Of a stretch of 64,000 nucleotides of DNA, positions 9,287 through 17,768 are shown piece by piece. The translations under genes and the position numbers were made by a program. Origin of the DNA: Streptomyces sp. L-9-10 (lineage in GTDB: Bacteria; Actinomycetota; Actinomycetes; Streptomycetales; Streptomycetaceae); contig NZ_PHRF01000057.1 of assembly GCF_004151105.1 (NCBI RefSeq), positions 133,115 through 197,114 on the forward strand, in the 5' to 3' direction. The notes beneath the pieces were generated by a model that did no database searches, had not been told where the DNA came from, and was given only the letters and a program-made list of their open reading frames with translations. Each line of letters begins with the position of its first letter. Position 1 is the first letter of the stretch.

Positions 9287-11131
9287 ATGAAACCCGAACA
9301 CTCGACGTGGACACCCTCGTCCCACCCCGGTGATCCGGGGCAGCCGGAGCCGCCCGCCCAGCTGCGGCGTATCTTCGGCCTCTTCCGTCCCTACCGCGGC
9401 CGGCTCGCGCTCGTCGGGCTGCTCGTCGGCGCGTCCTCGCTGGTCACGGTCGCGTCGCCGTTCATGCTGCGCGAGATCCTCGACACCGCCATCCCGCAGG
9501 GCCGCACCGGACTGCTCAGTCTGCTCGCCCTCGGCATGATCCTCACGGCCGTCGTCAACAGCGTCTTCGGCGTGCTCCAGACCCTGATCTCGACCACGGT
9601 CGGCCAGCGGGTCATGCACGATCTGCGCACCGGCGTCTACGGCCGGCTCCAGAGCATGCCGCTCGCCTTCTTCACCAAGACCAGGACCGGCGAGGTCCAG
9701 TCCCGTATCGCCAATGACATCGGCGGTATGCAGGCGACCGTCACCTCCACCGCGACCTCCCTGGTCTCCAACCTCACGGCCGTCGTCGCCTCGGTCGTCG
9801 CGATGCTCGCCCTGGACTGGCGGCTCACCGCCGTCTCGATGGCGCTGCTGCCGGTGTTCGTCTGGATCAGCCGCCGCGTCGGCCGCGAGCGCAAGAAGAT
9901 CACCACGGACCGCCAGCGCCACATGGCGACCATGGCCGCCACCGTCACCGAATCGCTCTCGGTGAGCGGCATCCTCCTCGGCCGCACGATGGGGCGGGCC
10001 GACTCGCTCACGAAGTCGTTCGCGGACGAGTCCGAGCGGCTGGTCGGTCTGGAGGTGCGCTCCAACATGGCGGGCCGGTGGCGGATGTCGACCATCGGCA
10101 TCGTCATGGCCGCCATGCCCGCGCTGATCTACTGGGCCGCGGGCATCGCGCTGGGCGCCGGTGGCACGGCCGTCTCCATCGGTACGCTCGTCGCCTTCGT
10201 CTCGCTGCAGCAGGGCCTGTTCCGGCCCGCCGTGAGCCTGCTCTCCACCGGCGTGGACATGCAGACCTCGCTGGCCCTCTTCCAGCGCATCTTCGAGTAC
10301 CTCGATCTGCCCGTCGACATCACCGAGCCGGAGCGGCCGGTCAGGCTCGACACGATCCGCGGTGAAGTGCGGTTCGAGGACGTCGACTTCAGCTATGACG
10401 ACAAGGGGCGCCCGACGCTGCGGGGGATCGATCTGACGGTCCCGTCCGGCGGCAGCCTCGCCGTCGTCGGCCCCACGGGCTCCGGCAAGTCGACCTTGAG
10501 CTATCTCGTACCCCGGCTGTACGACGTGACCGGCGGCCGGGTCCTGCTCGACGGCGTCGACGTACGCGACCTGGACTTCGACACACTCGCACGGGCCGTC
10601 GGCGTCGTCTCGCAGGAGACCTATCTGTTCCACGCCTCGGTGGCGGAGAACCTGCGCTTCGCCAAGCCGGAAGCCACCGACGAGGAGATCGAGACGGCCG
10701 CCAGAGCCGCTCAGATCCACGACCACATCAGCTCGCTCCCGGACGGCTACGAGACGCTGGTGGGTGAGCGCGGATACCGGTTCTCCGGCGGCGAGAAGCA
10801 GCGGCTCGCGATCGCCCGCACCATCCTGCGGGACCCGCCGGTGCTGATCCTCGACGAGGCCACCAGCGCGCTCGACACCCGAACCGAACACGCGGTGCAG
10901 CAGGCCATCGACGCGCTCTCCGAGGGGCGTACGACCCTCACCATCGCGCACCGGCTCTCGACCGTGCGCGACGCGGACCAGATCGTGGTCCTCGACGCGG
11001 GCGCCATCGCGGAGCGGGGCACGCACGACGAGCTGATCGAGCAGGACGGCCGCTACGCCGCCCTGGTACGCAGGGACAGCCGGCCGGCACAGCCGCAGCC
11101 GGCCGAGGAACTGGCGTCGGTCTCGCCGTGA
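9287..11131 (+). CDS. ABC exporter, fused transmembrane/ATPase half-transporter
   Basis: This 614-residue half-exporter has six predicted helices (about residues 40-330) and an ATPase domain with Walker A GPTGSGKST, signature FSGGEKQR and Walker B LILDEATSALD. All nucleotide-binding motifs are intact, so it probably works as a homodimer, unlike the pair at 3294-6883. The ATG at 9287 follows GAAGGAG at normal spacing; an upstream in-frame extension lacks a good ribosome-binding site. Divergence from a MarR gene with a shared operator suggests inducible drug or metabolite efflux. Start choice and family are firm, the substrate is unknown. Confidence 0.9.
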   Translation: MKPEHSTWTPSSHPGDPGQPEPPAQLRRIFGLFRPYRGRLALVGLLVGASSLVTVASPFMLREILDTAIPQGRTGLLSLLALGMILTAVVNSVFGVLQTLISTTVGQRVMHDLRTGVYGRLQSMPLAFFTKTRTGEVQSRIANDIGGMQATVTSTATSLVSNLTAVVASVVAMLALDWRLTAVSMALLPVFVWISRRVGRERKKITTDRQRHMATMAATVTESLSVSGILLGRTMGRADSLTKSFADESERLVGLEVRSNMAGRWRMSTIGIVMAAMPALIYWAAGIALGAGGTAVSIGTLVAFVSLQQGLFRPAVSLLSTGVDMQTSLALFQRIFEYLDLPVDITEPERPVRLDTIRGEVRFEDVDFSYDDKGRPTLRGIDLTVPSGGSLAVVGPTGSGKSTLSYLVPRLYDVTGGRVLLDGVDVRDLDFDTLARAVGVVSQETYLFHASVAENLRFAKPEATDEEIETAARAAQIHDHISSLPDGYETLVGERGYRFSGGEKQRLAIARTILRDPPVLILDEATSALDTRTEHAVQQAIDALSEGRTTLTIAHRLSTVRDADQIVVLDAGAIAERGTHDELIEQDGRYAALVRRDSRPAQPQPAEELASVSP

Positions 11132-11193
11132 CCCGGCAGGGCCGCTGCCCCCGTGGGACGGGGAGCGACGGCACGGCTGGGACGGATGGTGAC

Positions 11194-11213
11194 CTCGCCG
11201 TGGGAACGGCGAG
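11194..11213. terminator. Possible terminator hairpin downstream of the exporter
   Basis: CTCGCCGT and ACGGCGAG form a perfect 8-bp stem around GGGA, about 60 bases past the exporter stop. The rest of the 11132-11409 gap shows no coding signal. Confidence 0.45.
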
Positions 11214-11409
11214 TGGCGATACGGCTGGGGCGTGTCCTGCGGCACCGCGCTCGGTGAGCGGGAATGCGTACTCTCCGTGTCCGGTCCGGCCGCCGTCGGC
11301 AGGTGACTCGGGGGCTATTCGTATGCCGTTCGTATGGTATTGCCGCGTCGCCCGTGTCGGCACGCCTGAAGTGCCGGGTTCGCTGATCACTCCGGGTTAG
11401 CGTGCCCGC

Positions 11410-12258
11410 ATGATGAACGAGCCTCCGGAGGCGCGCCCTGGGCGACCCCGTCTGACCCGCCGGGGCCGGGTGGTCCTGCTGCTGACCGTGGTCCTGGTCG
11501 TGGCCGCCGTGGTGCTGGTTCCCGTGCTCCTGCTGACCGGGGACGGCGAGAGCGAGAAACGGACGACACTGGTCATCCCGGAGGGCCGGCGCGCCGCCGA
11601 GGTCTATGTCTCCGTCGACCAGACGCTCGGCCTGCCCGCGGGTACCACCCGCAAGGCGGCGGCCACCGCGCGGCTGCGGCTGCCCGAGGCCGCCAGGGGC
11701 AACCCCGAGGGCTTCCTCTTCCCGGCCACCTATCCGGTCGGCTCCGCGACGACCCCGGCCAATCTGCTGAGCTATATGGTCAACACCGCCAACCAGCGGT
11801 TCGGGGCGGGCCGTATCAGCGCCGGGGCGCAGCGCGCCGGGGTGTCGACCTATCAGGCCGTCACCATCGCCAGCATCGTGCAGGCGGAGGCGGACTCGGT
11901 GGCCGACATGGGGAAGGTCGCCAGAGTCGTGCACAACCGGCTGTCGCTGGGCATGCCGCTCCAGATGGATTCGACGCTGAACTACGCGCTGAACCGTTCC
12001 ACGCTGGACACCAGCCACGCGGATACGAAGATCGACAGCCCGTACAACACCTATGAGCGCAAGGGGCTGCCGCCCACGCCGATCGGCAACCCGGGGGAGG
12101 AGGCGATGAACGCGGCGCTCAATCCCGCGAGCGGCGACTGGCTGTACTTCGTCACCGTGAAGCCCGGGGACACCCGCTTCACCAACAAGTACGCCGAACA
12201 ACGGCGCAACGTCGAGGAGTTCAACCAGAACCGCAAGTCCGCGGACGGCTCGAACTGA
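11410..12258 (+). CDS. mltG: MltG-like endolytic transglycosylase (YceG family)
   Basis: This 282-residue protein has a basic N-terminus, one membrane helix (about 20-43) and an extracytoplasmic YceG domain. The segment ASIVQAEA carries the expected catalytic glutamate (E160), and MDSTLNYAL and PYNTYERKGLPPTPIGNPG are family hallmarks. MltG cleaves nascent peptidoglycan strands near the membrane. The protein is shorter than most MltG proteins (about 340), mainly in the region before the catalytic domain. The ATGs at 11410 and 11413 lack a clear ribosome-binding site; TTAGCG at 11397 could be a -10 box for a leaderless transcript. Because mltG is normally near aroE, this could be a second paralogue. 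Confidence 0.83.
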   Translation: MMNEPPEARPGRPRLTRRGRVVLLLTVVLVVAAVVLVPVLLLTGDGESEKRTTLVIPEGRRAAEVYVSVDQTLGLPAGTTRKAAATARLRLPEAARGNPEGFLFPATYPVGSATTPANLLSYMVNTANQRFGAGRISAGAQRAGVSTYQAVTIASIVQAEADSVADMGKVARVVHNRLSLGMPLQMDSTLNYALNRSTLDTSHADTKIDSPYNTYERKGLPPTPIGNPGEEAMNAALNPASGDWLYFVTVKPGDTRFTNKYAEQRRNVEEFNQNRKSADGSN

Positions 12259-12300
12259 CCGTTCCGCCGCCTCGGTGTCAGCCTCCGGAATTCCGGGGTG

Positions 12301-13389
12301 TCAGGCCATGGCCGGTTCGCGCTCCAGCAGCCGCTTGATCTCCCGTACCGCCGCCCGTCCGGCCCGGTTGGCGCCGATCGTCGAGGCCGAGGGCCCGTAC
12401 CCGACGAGATGGACACGTTCGTCCCGTACGGCGCGCGTTCCCTCGACCCGGATGCCGCCGCCCGGCTCACGCAGCCCGAGCGGTGCCAGATGGCTGACAG
12501 CCGGCCGGAACCCGGTCGCCCAGAGGATCACATCGGCCTCCACCGTCCGCCCGTCGTCCCAGGCCACGCCATCAGGGGTGATCCGGTCGAACATCGGCAG
12601 CCGGTCGAGTACCCCCGTCTCGCGGGCCCGCGTGATCGCCTCGGTGACCGGCAGCCCGGTCACCGACACCACGCTTCGCGGCGGCAGACCCCGGCGTACC
12701 CGTTCGTCGACGAGCGCGACGGCCGCCCGTCCCTGCTCCTCGCCGAACGGGCCCTCGCGGAAGACCGGCGGACGGCGCGTCACCCAGGTGGTGTCCGCCG
12801 CCACCTCCGCGATCTCCATCAGATGCTGGGTGCCGGAGGCCCCGCCGCCCACCACGACCACCCGCAGCCCGGCGAACTCGTCGGGCCCCGGATAGTCCGC
12901 GGTGTGCGACTGCCGCCCCCGGAAGGTCTCCTGGCCCGGGTAGCGCGGCCAGAAGGGCCGGTCCCAGGTCCCGGTGGCGCTGATCAGTCCCCGGGCCGAC
13001 CAGTTCCCCTCGGACGTCTCCACCAGCAACCGTCCGCCGCCGCCCTCGCGTACCGCCCGTACGTCCACGGGCCGGTGGACGCCGAGGCCGAAGCGCCGCT
13101 CGTACGCCGTGAAGTACGCCCCGATGACCTCCGAGGAGGGCCGGCCGTCATCGCTCTCCGCGGTGGTCAGCTCCATGCCGGGGAGGGAGTGCATGCCGTG
13201 CACCTTGCCGTACGTCAGTGAGGGCCAGCGGAACTGCCAGGCACCACCGGGCCGCGGGGCGTGGTCCAGTACGACGAAGTCGCGGCCGGGTTCCAGCCCC
13301 GACCGCCGCAGATGGTAGGCGCCGGACAGACCCGCCTGTCCGGCGCCGACGACCACTACATCGATGTCCCGCACCCCAGAGTCGTTCAC
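12301..13389 (-). CDS. Flavin-containing monooxygenase / NAD(P)-binding oxidoreductase
   Basis: This 362-residue protein has two Rossmann motifs. VVVGAGQAGLSGAYHL (about 12-27) is for FAD and VVVVGGGASGTQHLME (about 178) is for NAD(P)H. GAWQFRW follows the first, and an ATGFRPAVSHL segment lies near residue 285. It resembles the CzcO/YpdA/FMO-like group of flavoproteins; the reaction is unknown. The start is a GTG at 13389 with a weak ribosome-binding site. It lies downstream of the ssu operon but a strong hairpin separates them, so co-transcription is not assured. Confidence 0.78.
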   Translation of the reverse strand: MNDSGVRDIDVVVVGAGQAGLSGAYHLRRSGLEPGRDFVVLDHAPRPGGAWQFRWPSLTYGKVHGMHSLPGMELTTAESDDGRPSSEVIGAYFTAYERRFGLGVHRPVDVRAVREGGGGRLLVETSEGNWSARGLISATGTWDRPFWPRYPGQETFRGRQSHTADYPGPDEFAGLRVVVVGGGASGTQHLMEIAEVAADTTWVTRRPPVFREGPFGEEQGRAAVALVDERVRRGLPPRSVVSVTGLPVTEAITRARETGVLDRLPMFDRITPDGVAWDDGRTVEADVILWATGFRPAVSHLAPLGLREPGGGIRVEGTRAVRDERVHLVGYGPSASTIGANRAGRAAVREIKRLLEREPAMA

Positions 13390-13422
13390 GTTTCTACCAA
13401 CAGACGCCGGGACGGGAATCTT

Positions 13423-13462
13423 CCCCGGACCGGACAGACGGGCCCGCCCGTCCGGTCCGGGG
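13423..13462 (-). terminator. Terminator of the ssu operon
   Basis: Perfect 13-base arms CCCCGGACCGGAC (13423-13435) and GTCCGGTCCGGGG (13450-13462) lie 6 bases after the ssuD stop at 13469. Confidence 0.8.
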
Positions 13463-13468
13463 GAGCTC

Positions 13469-14671
13469 TCACCGGCCCCCGGAGAGCAGCAGCGGAGCGC
13501 CGCCGGACGCCGGACGGCCGTTCGCCCCCGGCACGCCCAGCAGCGGCGAGGCCGGGACCTGCGCGAGGAGCCCGCGCGCGGCCAGCAGCGGCGTCACGCC
13601 CTCCCCGAACCAGTACGCCTCCTCCAGATGCGGATAGCCGGACAGGACGAAGTGTTCGATCCCCAGCTCGTGGTACTCCTCGATCCGGTCGGCCACGTCC
13701 GCGTGGCTGCCCACCAGCGCGGTGCCCGCGCCGCCCCGGACCAGACCCACCCCCGCCCACAGATTGGGCGCGATCTCCAGCCGGTCGCGCGACCCGCCGT
13801 GCAGGGCGATCATCCGCTGCTGGCCCACCGACTCGCTCTTGCCCAGGGCCTGCTGGGCCGCCGCGACCGTCTCGGGATCGAGATCGTCCAGCAGCCGGTC
13901 CGCCGTGGCCCAGGCGTCCTTGGCGGAGTCCCGGGAGATGGTGTGCAGCCGGATACCGAAGCGGACCGTACGGCCCCGCTCCTCCGCGAGACCGCGGATC
14001 CAGTCGATCTTCTCCTTCACCTGGGCCGGTGGCTCGCCCCAGGTCAGATAGACATCCGTGTGCTCGGCCGCGACCGGTCCCGCCGCCGCGGACGAACCAC
14101 CGAAGAAGATCTCCGGCAGCGGATCGGGCGGCAGCGCCGTCAGCCCGCCCTCCACCTGGTAGTGCTCACCGTCGAAGTCGTACGGCCGGCCGCCCCAGAC
14201 GCCCCGGATCACCGAGAGGAACTCCGCGGTCCTGGCGTAGCGGCGGTCGTGGTCGAGATGATCGCCGAAGCGGCGCTGCTCGGTCGAGTCACCACCGGTC
14301 ACCACATTGAGCAGCAGCCTGCCCCGGGTGATGCGCTGGTACGTGGCCGCCATCTGCGCCGCGAGCACCGGTGAGATCAGCCCCGGGCGGAAGGCCACCA
14401 GGAACTTCAGCCGCTCGGTCTGCTGCGCGAGCGCCACCGTCGTCAGCCAGGCGTCCTCGCACCAGGTGCCCGTCGGCGTCAGTACCGCCTCGAAGCCCAG
14501 ATGCTCGGCGGCCTTGGCGATCTGCGCCAGATAGTCGATGTCCGGGGCCCTGACCCCGCTCACCGGGGTGATCCGGGAGCGCTTGATGCCGCCGTCGGTG
14601 TAGGCGTGCCGGTCCACGAGCGTACGTCCGTCACCCCCGGTCGGCAGGAACCAGTGGAGATGAATGCTCAT
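13469..14671 (-). CDS. ssuD: FMNH2-dependent alkanesulfonate monooxygenase
   Basis: SsuD is a cytoplasmic flavin-dependent enzyme that cleaves alkanesulfonates to an aldehyde and sulfite for sulfur supply. This 400-residue protein shows the luciferase-like TIM-barrel features of the family: MSIHLHWFLP at the start, TPTGTWCEDAW, GRLLLNVVTGG and EIFFGGSSAAA. The ATG at 14671 overlaps the ssuA stop by 4 bp, marking it as the last gene of the operon. A dedicated FMN reductase (SsuE) is not encoded beside it, so reduced flavin must come from elsewhere. Confidence 0.9.
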   Translation of the reverse strand: MSIHLHWFLPTGGDGRTLVDRHAYTDGGIKRSRITPVSGVRAPDIDYLAQIAKAAEHLGFEAVLTPTGTWCEDAWLTTVALAQQTERLKFLVAFRPGLISPVLAAQMAATYQRITRGRLLLNVVTGGDSTEQRRFGDHLDHDRRYARTAEFLSVIRGVWGGRPYDFDGEHYQVEGGLTALPPDPLPEIFFGGSSAAAGPVAAEHTDVYLTWGEPPAQVKEKIDWIRGLAEERGRTVRFGIRLHTISRDSAKDAWATADRLLDDLDPETVAAAQQALGKSESVGQQRMIALHGGSRDRLEIAPNLWAGVGLVRGGAGTALVGSHADVADRIEEYHELGIEHFVLSGYPHLEEAYWFGEGVTPLLAARGLLAQVPASPLLGVPGANGRPASGGAPLLLSGGR

Positions 14672-15708
14672 CGGGAAGTGGCCTTTCCGTAGCTGCGCGC
14701 CGGCGAGGTCGACGGCGGGAGGTCCTTGTTGAAGCGGTCGTCCACGTAGTCGGAGAAGTCGAACGCGTGCGGGATGAGCTTCAGTTCGGTGAAGGTGTCC
14801 GCGATCTCCTGCTCGGAGGAGATCGCGGCCTTGTCGAGGGCCACCGGTACGCGCGTGCCGTGGGTCAGTTTCACCGCGTCCAGGGCGACCTCGTACGGCA
14901 GCCCGGTGTCCTTCGCCCAGACCTTCGCCCACTCCTCGGGATGGTCGAAGACCCAGTCCTGCGCCCGGCGCAGGCGCTCGATGAAGTCACCGATGGCCGC
15001 CGACTTCTCCTTGTTCTTCAGCGCGGCCGGCGCGGCGACCTGGAAGTTCAGCCCATTGACGACACCCCGGCCATCGGTCAGCACCCGCCCCTGCCCGCCG
15101 CGCAGCACCTGCGAGGTGTACGGGTCCCAGACGGCCCAGGCGTCCACCTTGCCGGTGCTGAACGCGGCCAGGGCGTCGGCCGGCTGCAACAGCGTGACCT
15201 TGATGTCGTCGAGGGTGAGGCCGGCCTTCCTGAGCGAGGCGATCAACTGGTAGTGGGCCGAGCTGCCCTGGGCGACCGCGACGGACTTGCCCTTCAGGTC
15301 GGCGGTCTTCTTCAGCGGCGAGTCCTTCGGCACGAGAATCGCCTCGCCCCGCGAGTCGCCGTGGGCCGCCGCGACGACCGTGATCTTCGACTTGGCTCCG
15401 GCGGCGAAGACCGGCGGGGTGTTGCCGACGGAACCGAGGTCCACGGCACCGGCGTTGACGGCTTCGAGCATCGGCGGCCCCGAGGTGAACGTGGACCACT
15501 TGACCCGGTAGGGGAGATCATCGAGTTCACCGGCGGCGCGGAGGACCGCCTCCGAACCGCCTTTCTGGTCGCCTATGGTGAGGGTCAGGGAGCCCTTGCC
15601 GTCGACGGAGCCGCCCGCGCCGCCGGAGTCGTCGGCGGCCGGGTTTCCGGAGCAGGCGGTGAGGAGGAGGGCGAGGGGGAGCAGGGCGGCGGGGAGGAAG
15701 CGTTTCAT
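14668..15708 (-). CDS. ssuA: Sulfonate ABC transporter substrate-binding lipoprotein
   Basis: This is the 346-residue binding protein of the sulfonate importer. A lipoprotein signal with lipobox LLTAC (Cys about 19) is followed by a type II periplasmic-binding fold with GSVGNTPPVFAAGAKSKI and VDAWAVWDPYTSQ, both typical of SsuA/TauA. It would be anchored outside the membrane and deliver sulfonates to SsuBC. Translation starts at the ATG at 15708 after AGGAAAG. A heptamer repeat tract lies just upstream, between ssuB and this gene. Confidence 0.9.
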   Translation of the reverse strand: MKRFLPAALLPLALLLTACSGNPAADDSGGAGGSVDGKGSLTLTIGDQKGGSEAVLRAAGELDDLPYRVKWSTFTSGPPMLEAVNAGAVDLGSVGNTPPVFAAGAKSKITVVAAAHGDSRGEAILVPKDSPLKKTADLKGKSVAVAQGSSAHYQLIASLRKAGLTLDDIKVTLLQPADALAAFSTGKVDAWAVWDPYTSQVLRGGQGRVLTDGRGVVNGLNFQVAAPAALKNKEKSAAIGDFIERLRRAQDWVFDHPEEWAKVWAKDTGLPYEVALDAVKLTHGTRVPVALDKAAISSEQEIADTFTELKLIPHAFDFSDYVDDRFNKDLPPSTSPARSYGKATSR

Positions 15709-15720
15709 CGGCGAGCTTTC

Positions 15721-15757
15721 CTGGGGGCTGGGGGCTGGGGGCTGGGGGCTGGCGGCT
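15721..15757. repeat. CTGGGGG heptamer tandem repeat between ssuB and ssuA
   Basis: Four perfect copies of CTGGGGG (15721-15748) and a degraded fifth copy lie in the 75-bp gap between the ssuB stop and the ssuA ribosome-binding site. The G runs on the plus strand could also fold as a quadruplex. Confidence 0.85.
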
Positions 15758-15783
15758 GAGGAGAGAGGGCTGAGGCGAGAGCG

Positions 15784-16578
15784 CTACGCGACGGCGCCGG
15801 TGGCGACCGGCTCATCGACCCCCAGCTCGGTCAGGAGCCGGGAGCGGAGGGCGGCGAAACCGGGATCGCCGACGGCGCGCGGCCGGTCGAGCGCGACCGG
15901 CGTCTCGTACGCGATCACCCCGTCCCGCATCACCAGCGCCCGGTCCGCGAGCAGCAGCGCCTCCTCCACGTCATGGGTGACCAGCAGCACCGCGCAGCCG
16001 CGCCGCTGCCACAACTCGGCCACCAGCCGCTGCGCCTTGATCCGGGTCAGCGCGTCGAGCGCGCCGAACGGTTCATCGAGCAGCAGCAGATCCGGTTCCC
16101 GTACGAGAGCCCTGGCCAGCGAGGCGCGCTGGGCCTCGCCGCCCGAGAGCGTCTTGGGCCAGGCCCCCGACCGGTGACTGAGCCCGACTTCCGCCAACGC
16201 GTCCTCGGCGACGGCCCGTTGGGGCTTGCCGTCCAGGCCGAGCAGCACATTGCGCCAGACCCGCTTCCAGGGCATCAGCCGCGGCGCCTGGAACGCGACC
16301 GCGCGCCGCTTCGGTACGAGCACGGTCCCCTCGATCTCGCGGTCGAGGCCCGCCAGGACCCGCAGCAGGGTCGATTTGCCGCAGCCGCTGCGGCCGAGCA
16401 GCGCGGTGAACTCCCCGGGACGGAGCGTCAGATCGAGCCGGTCGATCACCGGGCGTCCGTCGAAGGCCCGGGTCAGCCCCTCGACCCGTACCGCCACCGC
16501 GCTGTCGGACACCGGAGCGGTGCCCGGCGCCGGAGCCGTGTTCAGCGGGTTCACTTGCCCTGGAATGTCGGTCGCCAT
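15784..16578 (-). CDS. ssuB: Sulfonate ABC transporter ATPase
   Basis: This 264-residue ATPase energises sulfonate import at the inner face of the membrane. Walker A GRSGCGKST, signature LSGGEAQR, Walker B LLLLDEPFGALD and the switch histidine in VTHDVEEA are all present. PKRRAVAFQAPRLMPWKRV is the Q-loop region typical of SsuB/TauB. The start at 16578 overlaps the ssuC end by 28 bp. Confidence 0.92.
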   Translation of the reverse strand: MATDIPGQVNPLNTAPAPGTAPVSDSAVAVRVEGLTRAFDGRPVIDRLDLTLRPGEFTALLGRSGCGKSTLLRVLAGLDREIEGTVLVPKRRAVAFQAPRLMPWKRVWRNVLLGLDGKPQRAVAEDALAEVGLSHRSGAWPKTLSGGEAQRASLARALVREPDLLLLDEPFGALDALTRIKAQRLVAELWQRRGCAVLLVTHDVEEALLLADRALVMRDGVIAYETPVALDRPRAVGDPGFAALRSRLLTELGVDEPVATGAVA

Positions 16579-17417
16579 TGCAGCAGCAGCCTTTCGAGAG
16601 TGCGGACGATGGCATCGGCGATCAGGCCCAGGAAGGCGTAGACGACCAGGCAGACGACGATGACGTCCGTACGGAAGAACTCCCTGGCCTGGTTCATCAG
16701 GAAGCCGATTCCGGCGTCGGCGTTGATGGACTCGCCGAAGACCAGGGCGAGCCAGGCGGTGGCGAGGGAGTACCGCAGCCCGGTCATCGCGCCGGGCAGC
16801 GCGCCCGGCAGGACGACATGCCGTACGAGACCCCAGCGGCCGAGCCCCAACGACTGTCCCGCCTCGATGAGTTGCTCGTCGACGCCGCGAATGCCCGCGT
16901 ACACGTTGAGATAGAGATGGAAAGCCACTCCGAGCGCGATGAGCGCGATCTTCGGGGCCTCGCCGATGCCCAGCCAGATGATGAAGAGCGGGATCAGCCC
17001 GACCCAGGGCACGGTGCGCAGCATCTGTACGGTCGCGTCGACCAGATCCTCGCCGAGCCGGGAGAGCCCGGAGACCAGCGCGAGGGAGATCCCGATCACC
17101 CCGCCGAGCAGCAGTCCCACGGCGACGCGCTGGAGCGAGATCCCCATGGCCGCGGGCAGGGTGCCGTCGCTGATCAGCTCGCCCGCGGCGGCGGCGATGG
17201 TGCCGGGGGAGGCGAGGATGTCACGGTGCAGCACACCGGTCGTACTGAGCAGCTGCCAGCCGACCAGCAGGAGCAGCGGCCCGACGGTACGCCGCAGCCA
17301 GCGCGGCACGGCACGGCGTCGGGAACCGGCCGCGGAGGCGGGGGTCACCGGCTCCAGCGCGAGGGGTTCATTCTTCGAAATGGCGGATATGTCCGGCGGG
17401 GCATGATCGATGCTCAT
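16551..17417 (-). CDS. ssuC: Sulfonate ABC transporter permease
   Basis: This 288-residue inner-membrane permease is the first structural gene of the ssu operon. A Pro/Ala-rich cytoplasmic N-terminus (1-40) precedes about six helices. The EAA-type loop is GVDEQLIEAGQSLGLGRWGLVRHVVLPGALPG (about 175-206). The ATG at 17417 follows GAGGAG, and that site is partly buried in a short hairpin. An attenuator-like leader peptide lies upstream, which fits control by sulfur or cysteine supply. Confidence 0.9.
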   Translation of the reverse strand: MSIDHAPPDISAISKNEPLALEPVTPASAAGSRRRAVPRWLRRTVGPLLLLVGWQLLSTTGVLHRDILASPGTIAAAAGELISDGTLPAAMGISLQRVAVGLLLGGVIGISLALVSGLSRLGEDLVDATVQMLRTVPWVGLIPLFIIWLGIGEAPKIALIALGVAFHLYLNVYAGIRGVDEQLIEAGQSLGLGRWGLVRHVVLPGALPGAMTGLRYSLATAWLALVFGESINADAGIGFLMNQAREFFRTDVIVVCLVVYAFLGLIADAIVRTLERLLLQWRPTFQGK

Positions 17418-17422
17418 GGCGG

Positions 17423-17438
17423 CTCCTCGGGCGCGAGG
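17423..17438 (-). promoter_or_regulatory. Hairpin covering the ssuC ribosome-binding site
   Basis: On the minus strand CCTCG-CGCC-CGAGG (17438-17425) can pair so that part of the GAGGAG ribosome-binding site (17428-17423) is hidden. A control role is inferred. The rest of the 17439-17592 leader shows no other strong hairpin. Confidence 0.45.
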
Positions 17439-17592
17439 GAGGGGGAAGGAGCGTGCGGGGAGAGTGCGGGGAGATGCGCCTCAGCGCCGGCGTGTGGGGG
17501 TACGACGGCATACGGTCAGCGGGACACACCGACCGGGGCGACGGGAGAAGCGGGGCACAGGGGAAGGAGAGAGCCCCGGGAGGAGAAAGAGG

Positions 17593-17676
17593 TCAGCAGC
17601 CGCGACGACACGCGGCGGACGCCACCCGCAGCAGGTCGATGTGACCGCGCGTGGTGAGCAGAGCTGAACGCAACAT
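17593..17676 (-). CDS. Cysteine-type leader peptide of the ssu operon
   Basis: A 27-codon reading frame from the ATG at 17676 to the TGA at 17593 contains RGHIDLLRVASAACRR and ends in Gly-Cys. This R-x-H-I-D-x-L-R-x-x-S-x-x-C-R pattern is the small 'putative leader peptide' found before sulfur-assimilation operons in Streptomyces. Cysteine codons sit at positions 23 and 27, so ribosome behaviour there could report on charged tRNA-Cys. The -10 box is about 8 bases from the ATG, so the transcript is probably leaderless. It is too small to be an enzyme; a cis-regulatory role is inferred from family and place. Confidence 0.85.
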   Translation of the reverse strand: MLRSALLTTRGHIDLLRVASAACRRGC

Positions 17677-17683
17677 GCCGCAA

Positions 17684-17713
17684 AAAGTAGCGAGCGTTTC
17701 CGGATCCGGTCAA
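17684..17713 (-). promoter_or_regulatory. Promoter of the ssu leader and operon
   Basis: On the minus strand TTGACC (17713-17708) and TACTTT (17689-17684) are 18 bp apart. The -10 box lies 7 bases before the leader-peptide ATG, which fits a leaderless start. Confidence 0.65.
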
Positions 17714-17768
17714 TGGCGTCTCGGTACGCGGACGCGCGATCCCGCGGGGCGGGCGGGAAGATGGGGGC

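Noticed and set aside
9185..11245. Minus-strand frame of 686 codons opposite the ABC exporter
   Set aside because: No recognisable domains, and the plus strand encodes a complete transporter with intact motifs.
12285..12296. CCGGAATTCCGG palindrome as terminator between convergent genes
   Set aside because: It has no loop and is only 12 bp, so it is too weak to call alone.
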